A stretch of DNA of 64,000 nt from Bacillus ndiopicus (GTDB lineage Bacteria > Bacillota > Bacilli > Bacillales_A > Planococcaceae), in NCBI RefSeq assembly GCF_000612805.1, contig NZ_HG964404.1, positions 397,091 to 461,090 on the forward strand, read 5' to 3'. A model generated the notes under the pieces. It made no database searches. It saw only the letters and a list, made by a program, of their open reading frames with translations, and was not told the origin of the DNA. Shown in pieces: positions 61,518 through 64,000 of this stretch. Both the position numbers and the translations under genes were made by a program. Position 1 is the first letter of the stretch, and every line of letters starts with the position of its first letter.

Positions 61518-62516
61518 TTAACCATGACAAACCTCCTGCTGCTTCTCTGTTAATTCGATTTCAAAGCCTAAATCCTCTAGCATTTTATAATCTTTATTTT
61601 TTTCCTGTCCTGCTGTTGTTAAATAGTCACCTACGAAAATGCTATTTGCTGCGTATAGTCCCAATGGTTGAAGTGAACCTAAGTTAATTTCGCGACCACC
61701 AGAGATGCGAATTTCCTTCGTTGGATTAATAAAGCGGAATAACGCGAGCACCTTTAGGCAATAGCGTGGATTCAGCTCCTTCGTTCCCTCAAGCTTCGTG
61801 CCGTCAATCGCATTTAAAAAATTGACAGGGATCGAATCTGCATCTAGTGCATGTAACGCATAGGCAATATCGACAACATCCTGCTTCGTTTCCTTCATCC
61901 CAACAATTGCCCCTGAACATGGTGACAACCCATGCTTTTTCGCAATTTCTACTGTATTGACACGGTCTTGATACGTATGTGAAGTTGTAATAAAATCATG
62001 GTGCCTTGCTGATGTATTTAAATTATGATTATAGCGATCAACACCAGCCTCTTTTAGTTGCCCCGCCTGCTCCTCCTTTAGCAAACCTAAACAAGCACAG
62101 ACCTTTAAACCATACTTTTCTTTAATTTCCTTCACAGCCTCACTAACGACGTTGACATCCTTGCGCGTAGGACCTCGGCCGCTTGCCACAATACAAAATG
62201 TACCGATTTGATTGTCAAACGCCTGCTTAGCTCCTGCTAAAATTTCCTCTTTCGTAATGAAGCGATATTTTTCAATTGGTGCCGTAGAAATAGATGATTG
62301 CGAGCAGTAGCCACAGTTTTCAGGACAATAGCCACTTTTCGCATTTAGTATCATATTGAGCTTCACTTTATTTCCATAATAATGTTTGCGAATTGTATAC
62401 GCTCCATGTAATAAAGGCAATAATTCCTCATCGGGTGTATTTAAAATAGCTAATGCCTCATCATTCGTTAAAAGTTTTCCTTCAATCACTTCATTCGCTA
62501 ATTGTTGCCAACTCAT
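61518..62516 (-). CDS. bioB: biotin synthase
   Basis: 332 aa radical-SAM enzyme that inserts sulfur into dethiobiotin. Cluster motif CPENCGYCSQSS near residue 68, plus CACLGLLKEEQ, YNHNLNTSARHHDFI and SGGREINLG with the Arg of the second cluster site. Seventeen nt downstream of bioY; both lie behind the BirA-type palindrome at 63137-63175. No other bio genes here, so the cell may take up precursors. Confidence 0.96.
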   Translation of the reverse strand: MSWQQLANEVIEGKLLTNDEALAILNTPDEELLPLLHGAYTIRKHYYGNKVKLNMILNAKSGYCPENCGYCSQSSISTAPIEKYRFITKEEILAGAKQAFDNQIGTFCIVASGRGPTRKDVNVVSEAVKEIKEKYGLKVCACLGLLKEEQAGQLKEAGVDRYNHNLNTSARHHDFITTSHTYQDRVNTVEIAKKHGLSPCSGAIVGMKETKQDVVDIAYALHALDADSIPVNFLNAIDGTKLEGTKELNPRYCLKVLALFRFINPTKEIRISGGREINLGSLQPLGLYAANSIFVGDYLTTAGQEKNKDYKMLEDLGFEIELTEKQQEVCHG

Positions 62517-62533
62517 ACTGTTCCCCCTACTAA

Positions 62534-63124
62534 CTATTTAATTGGTAAAATGCGCAATGTTTTTTGTAAGCGATAGGCAAGTAAGCCCGCGAAAATAGCC
62601 AAAATAAAATCCTTCGGCATCGGTGGAACCATCCATGCCCATGCTATTTTATAACTAAAGCCTTCTGGTGCTGCCGCCCATAGCTGATAAGCAAAATACA
62701 TCCAATTTGTTCCTAACAGATAAATTAAAATCATCGTAATTAAGCCGCTAGCTACGTACGCTTTTCTTGTTTGATAGCGCTCAACAATCGCTCCTGCAAT
62801 ATAAGCGCAAATAATAAAGCTAACGATAAAGCCAAATGTCGGAGAAACTAAAGCTGAAGGTCCTCCAGAAAATTTCGCAAAAACCGGTGCACCTGCTAGT
62901 CCAATACACATATACACGGTGCAAGCAACCGCCCCCTTCACTCGACCAAGCACAAGCCCTGCCAAGACGCCAAAAAAGGTTTGGAGCGTAATTGGTACAC
63001 CACCCGCTACTAAAAATGGCACAAACGAAGTAATGTTCGCTCCTACCATCATTAATGTGGCAAATGCACTACAGTAAAGTAAATCTACCGTGCGCCAAGT
63101 CGTACTTTTCGATACCGCTTCCAT
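62534..63124 (-). CDS. bioY: biotin transporter subunit BioY
   Basis: 196 aa, six membrane segments. Biotin-binding S component of the ECF transporter, with VPFLVAGGVPITLQTFFGVL and LGLAGAPVFAKFSGGPSALV, then PTFGFIVSFIICAYIAG. Works alone or with an energy module elsewhere. First gene of the biotin operon. Confidence 0.93.
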   Translation of the reverse strand: MEAVSKSTTWRTVDLLYCSAFATLMMVGANITSFVPFLVAGGVPITLQTFFGVLAGLVLGRVKGAVACTVYMCIGLAGAPVFAKFSGGPSALVSPTFGFIVSFIICAYIAGAIVERYQTRKAYVASGLITMILIYLLGTNWMYFAYQLWAAAPEGFSYKIAWAWMVPPMPKDFILAIFAGLLAYRLQKTLRILPIK

Positions 63125-63136
63125 TCAAAACACCTC

Positions 63137-63175
63137 ATTTACGTTAACCTTATAAAAATATAAGTTAACGTAAAT
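63137..63175. promoter_or_regulatory. BirA-type biotin operator
   Basis: ATTTACGTTAA and TTAACGTAAAT arms, extended inward by CCTTATA and TATAAG, form a 39-bp palindrome 12 nt before bioY. It fits the GTTAAC-N-GTTAAC pattern of Firmicute BirA sites, repressing bioY-bioB when biotin is plentiful. Confidence 0.85.
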
Positions 63176-63255
63176 GTTAGCGAAATATTTTATTTTAGTC
63201 AATATGAAAATTTGCTAAAATTTTCATATAACGAATAGAAATGAGGGAAAATCAA

Positions 63256-63654
63256 TTGACACGAGGACTTTTGCATCATATCGAATTGTATGTTTCTAAT
63301 TTGGAGCGCTCCGTAGCATTTTGGGGCTGGCTTTTAGAGGAATTAGGCTACGAACCTTTTCAAAAATGGGAAAGTGGGCAAAGTTGGAAGCTTGCAGATA
63401 CATATATCGTTTTTGTACAAACAGACGAGAAATTTCAGGATATCCCTTACCATAGGTGTAGAGTAGGTTTAAACCATTTGGCATTTCACGCAAATTCACG
63501 TCAACATGTTGATGAGATAACCAATAGGCTAAAGGAAAAAGGCATAAGAATTCTTTACACCGAAAAGCATCCATTTGCTGGTGGAGAACACCATTACGCA
63601 GTTTATTTTGAAGATCCTGACAGAATAAAAGTCGAGTTAGTAGCCCCAAACTAA
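63256..63654 (+). CDS. VOC-family (glyoxalase/bleomycin-resistance) protein
   Basis: 132 aa. Metal-site pattern: LLHHIELYVSNLERSVAFWG (His), CRVGLNHLAFHANSRQHVD, EHHYAVYFEDPDRIKVELVA (Glu). TTG at 63256 is preferred because GAGGG lies 8 nt before it; an ATG at 63241 overlaps that site. Substrate unknown. Divergent from the biotin operon. Confidence 0.85.
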   Translation: MTRGLLHHIELYVSNLERSVAFWGWLLEELGYEPFQKWESGQSWKLADTYIVFVQTDEKFQDIPYHRCRVGLNHLAFHANSRQHVDEITNRLKEKGIRILYTEKHPFAGGEHHYAVYFEDPDRIKVELVAPN

Positions 63655-63697
63655 ATAAGAGCCATGCGGAGAAATAACTCTGCATGGCTCGTTGATT

Positions 63698-64000
63698 TTA
63701 ATTGGCACTTACACTTTCACCAAGATACGCATTTAACATCCATGTATGCTTCTCAATGCTTTGATACATTGCATTTAGCATATCCTCTGTGCGGTCATCG
63801 CCTTCCTCTGCCGCAATGGTCATCGTTTCATTTAGCGCCTGCATAATTGTTTTAAAATCGGCGACAACAACAGCCACCATTTGTTCAGCCGTTTCATTAC
63901 CCTCAGCTTCCTTAATTAATGAATGTTCTAGATGCTCACGCAATGTTGCAACAGGCTTGGCATCCTTTGACAAAATGCGCTCTGCCAACTCATCTAAATT
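63698..64000 (-). CDS. dps: Dps/ferritin-like protein, C-terminal part
   Basis: The last 100 residues of a Dps-family protein; the gene runs off the right edge. Reads DELAERILSKDAKPVATLRE, HLEHSLIKEAEG, VADFKTIMQALNETMTIAAE and YQSIEKHTWMLNAYLGE. This matches the Bacillus Dps/MrgA C-terminal half (ferroxidase His/Asp residues are in the missing half). Iron storage and DNA protection are expected. Confidence 0.88.
   Translation of the reverse strand, partial: NLDELAERILSKDAKPVATLREHLEHSLIKEAEGNETAEQMVAVVVADFKTIMQALNETMTIAAEEGDDRTEDMLNAMYQSIEKHTWMLNAYLGESVSAN

Overview
The window looks like a low-GC Gram-positive, spore-forming chromosome of the Bacillales, most like Lysinibacillus/Solibacillus (Planococcaceae). 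This is inferred from the AT-rich sequence, strong AGGAGG-type ribosome sites with frequent TTG/GTG starts, a tyrosine T-box ahead of tyrS, a CotY/CotZ-like coat gene, a YheC/YheD-like coat-associated gene cut by the left edge, type II pantothenate kinase, and a bioY-bioB operon behind a BirA-type palindrome. No rRNA, tRNA, CRISPR array or intact transposon was seen.

Layout. 0-13 kb: an operon of ECF sigma factor, PadR-like regulator and an FtsW/RodA-family protein with an unusual cytoplasmic N-terminal domain; tyrS with T-box; a coat-like gene; a tubby-like protein; a membrane glycerophosphodiester phosphodiesterase; an alpha/beta hydrolase; aspartokinase; an Rpn-family remnant; a tiny secreted two-cysteine peptide gene; and a MarR/MFS efflux pair. 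13-25 kb is a worn accessory stretch: a TnpB remnant, a divergent topoisomerase III gene, long gene-poor spacers, a methyltransferase/AraC pair, a MocR remnant fused to a broken-off copy of the topoisomerase 5' end, and an acyltransferase plus SGNH lipoprotein operon next to a two-component system. The two-component operon and the SGNH/acyltransferase operon share 11-bp tandem direct repeats in their upstream regions, which suggests one regulon.

25-41 kb: a sigma-70-like factor, tandem membrane-protein paralogues, an EamA transporter, a chemoreceptor, a divergent ArsR/oxidoreductase pair with matching operator-like sites, a CvfC-like protein, an ABC-F protein, a 20/21-bp tandem repeat array, an S66 peptidase/HAD pair, a Crp/Fnr regulator, and a MarR gene followed by a bactofilin-like operon with a perfect 17-bp inverted repeat in front. 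41-64 kb: housekeeping and metabolic genes (fhs, csp, YbaK, CoaB-like, coaW, RNase H-like, exonuclease, bioB/bioY, dps), two EamA/TetR-DUF418 type loci, a squalene/phytoene-synthase-family enzyme with an altered second motif, a DUF1801 gene broken at a G8 run, a lipoprotein-type diguanylate cyclase and a second chemoreceptor.

I see no complete undescribed defence or mobile system. The best leads are the two-component regulon with 11-bp repeats, the ECF/PadR/FtsW module, the small secreted peptide, the MarR/bactofilin locus and a dispersed 39-bp palindromic element found three times.
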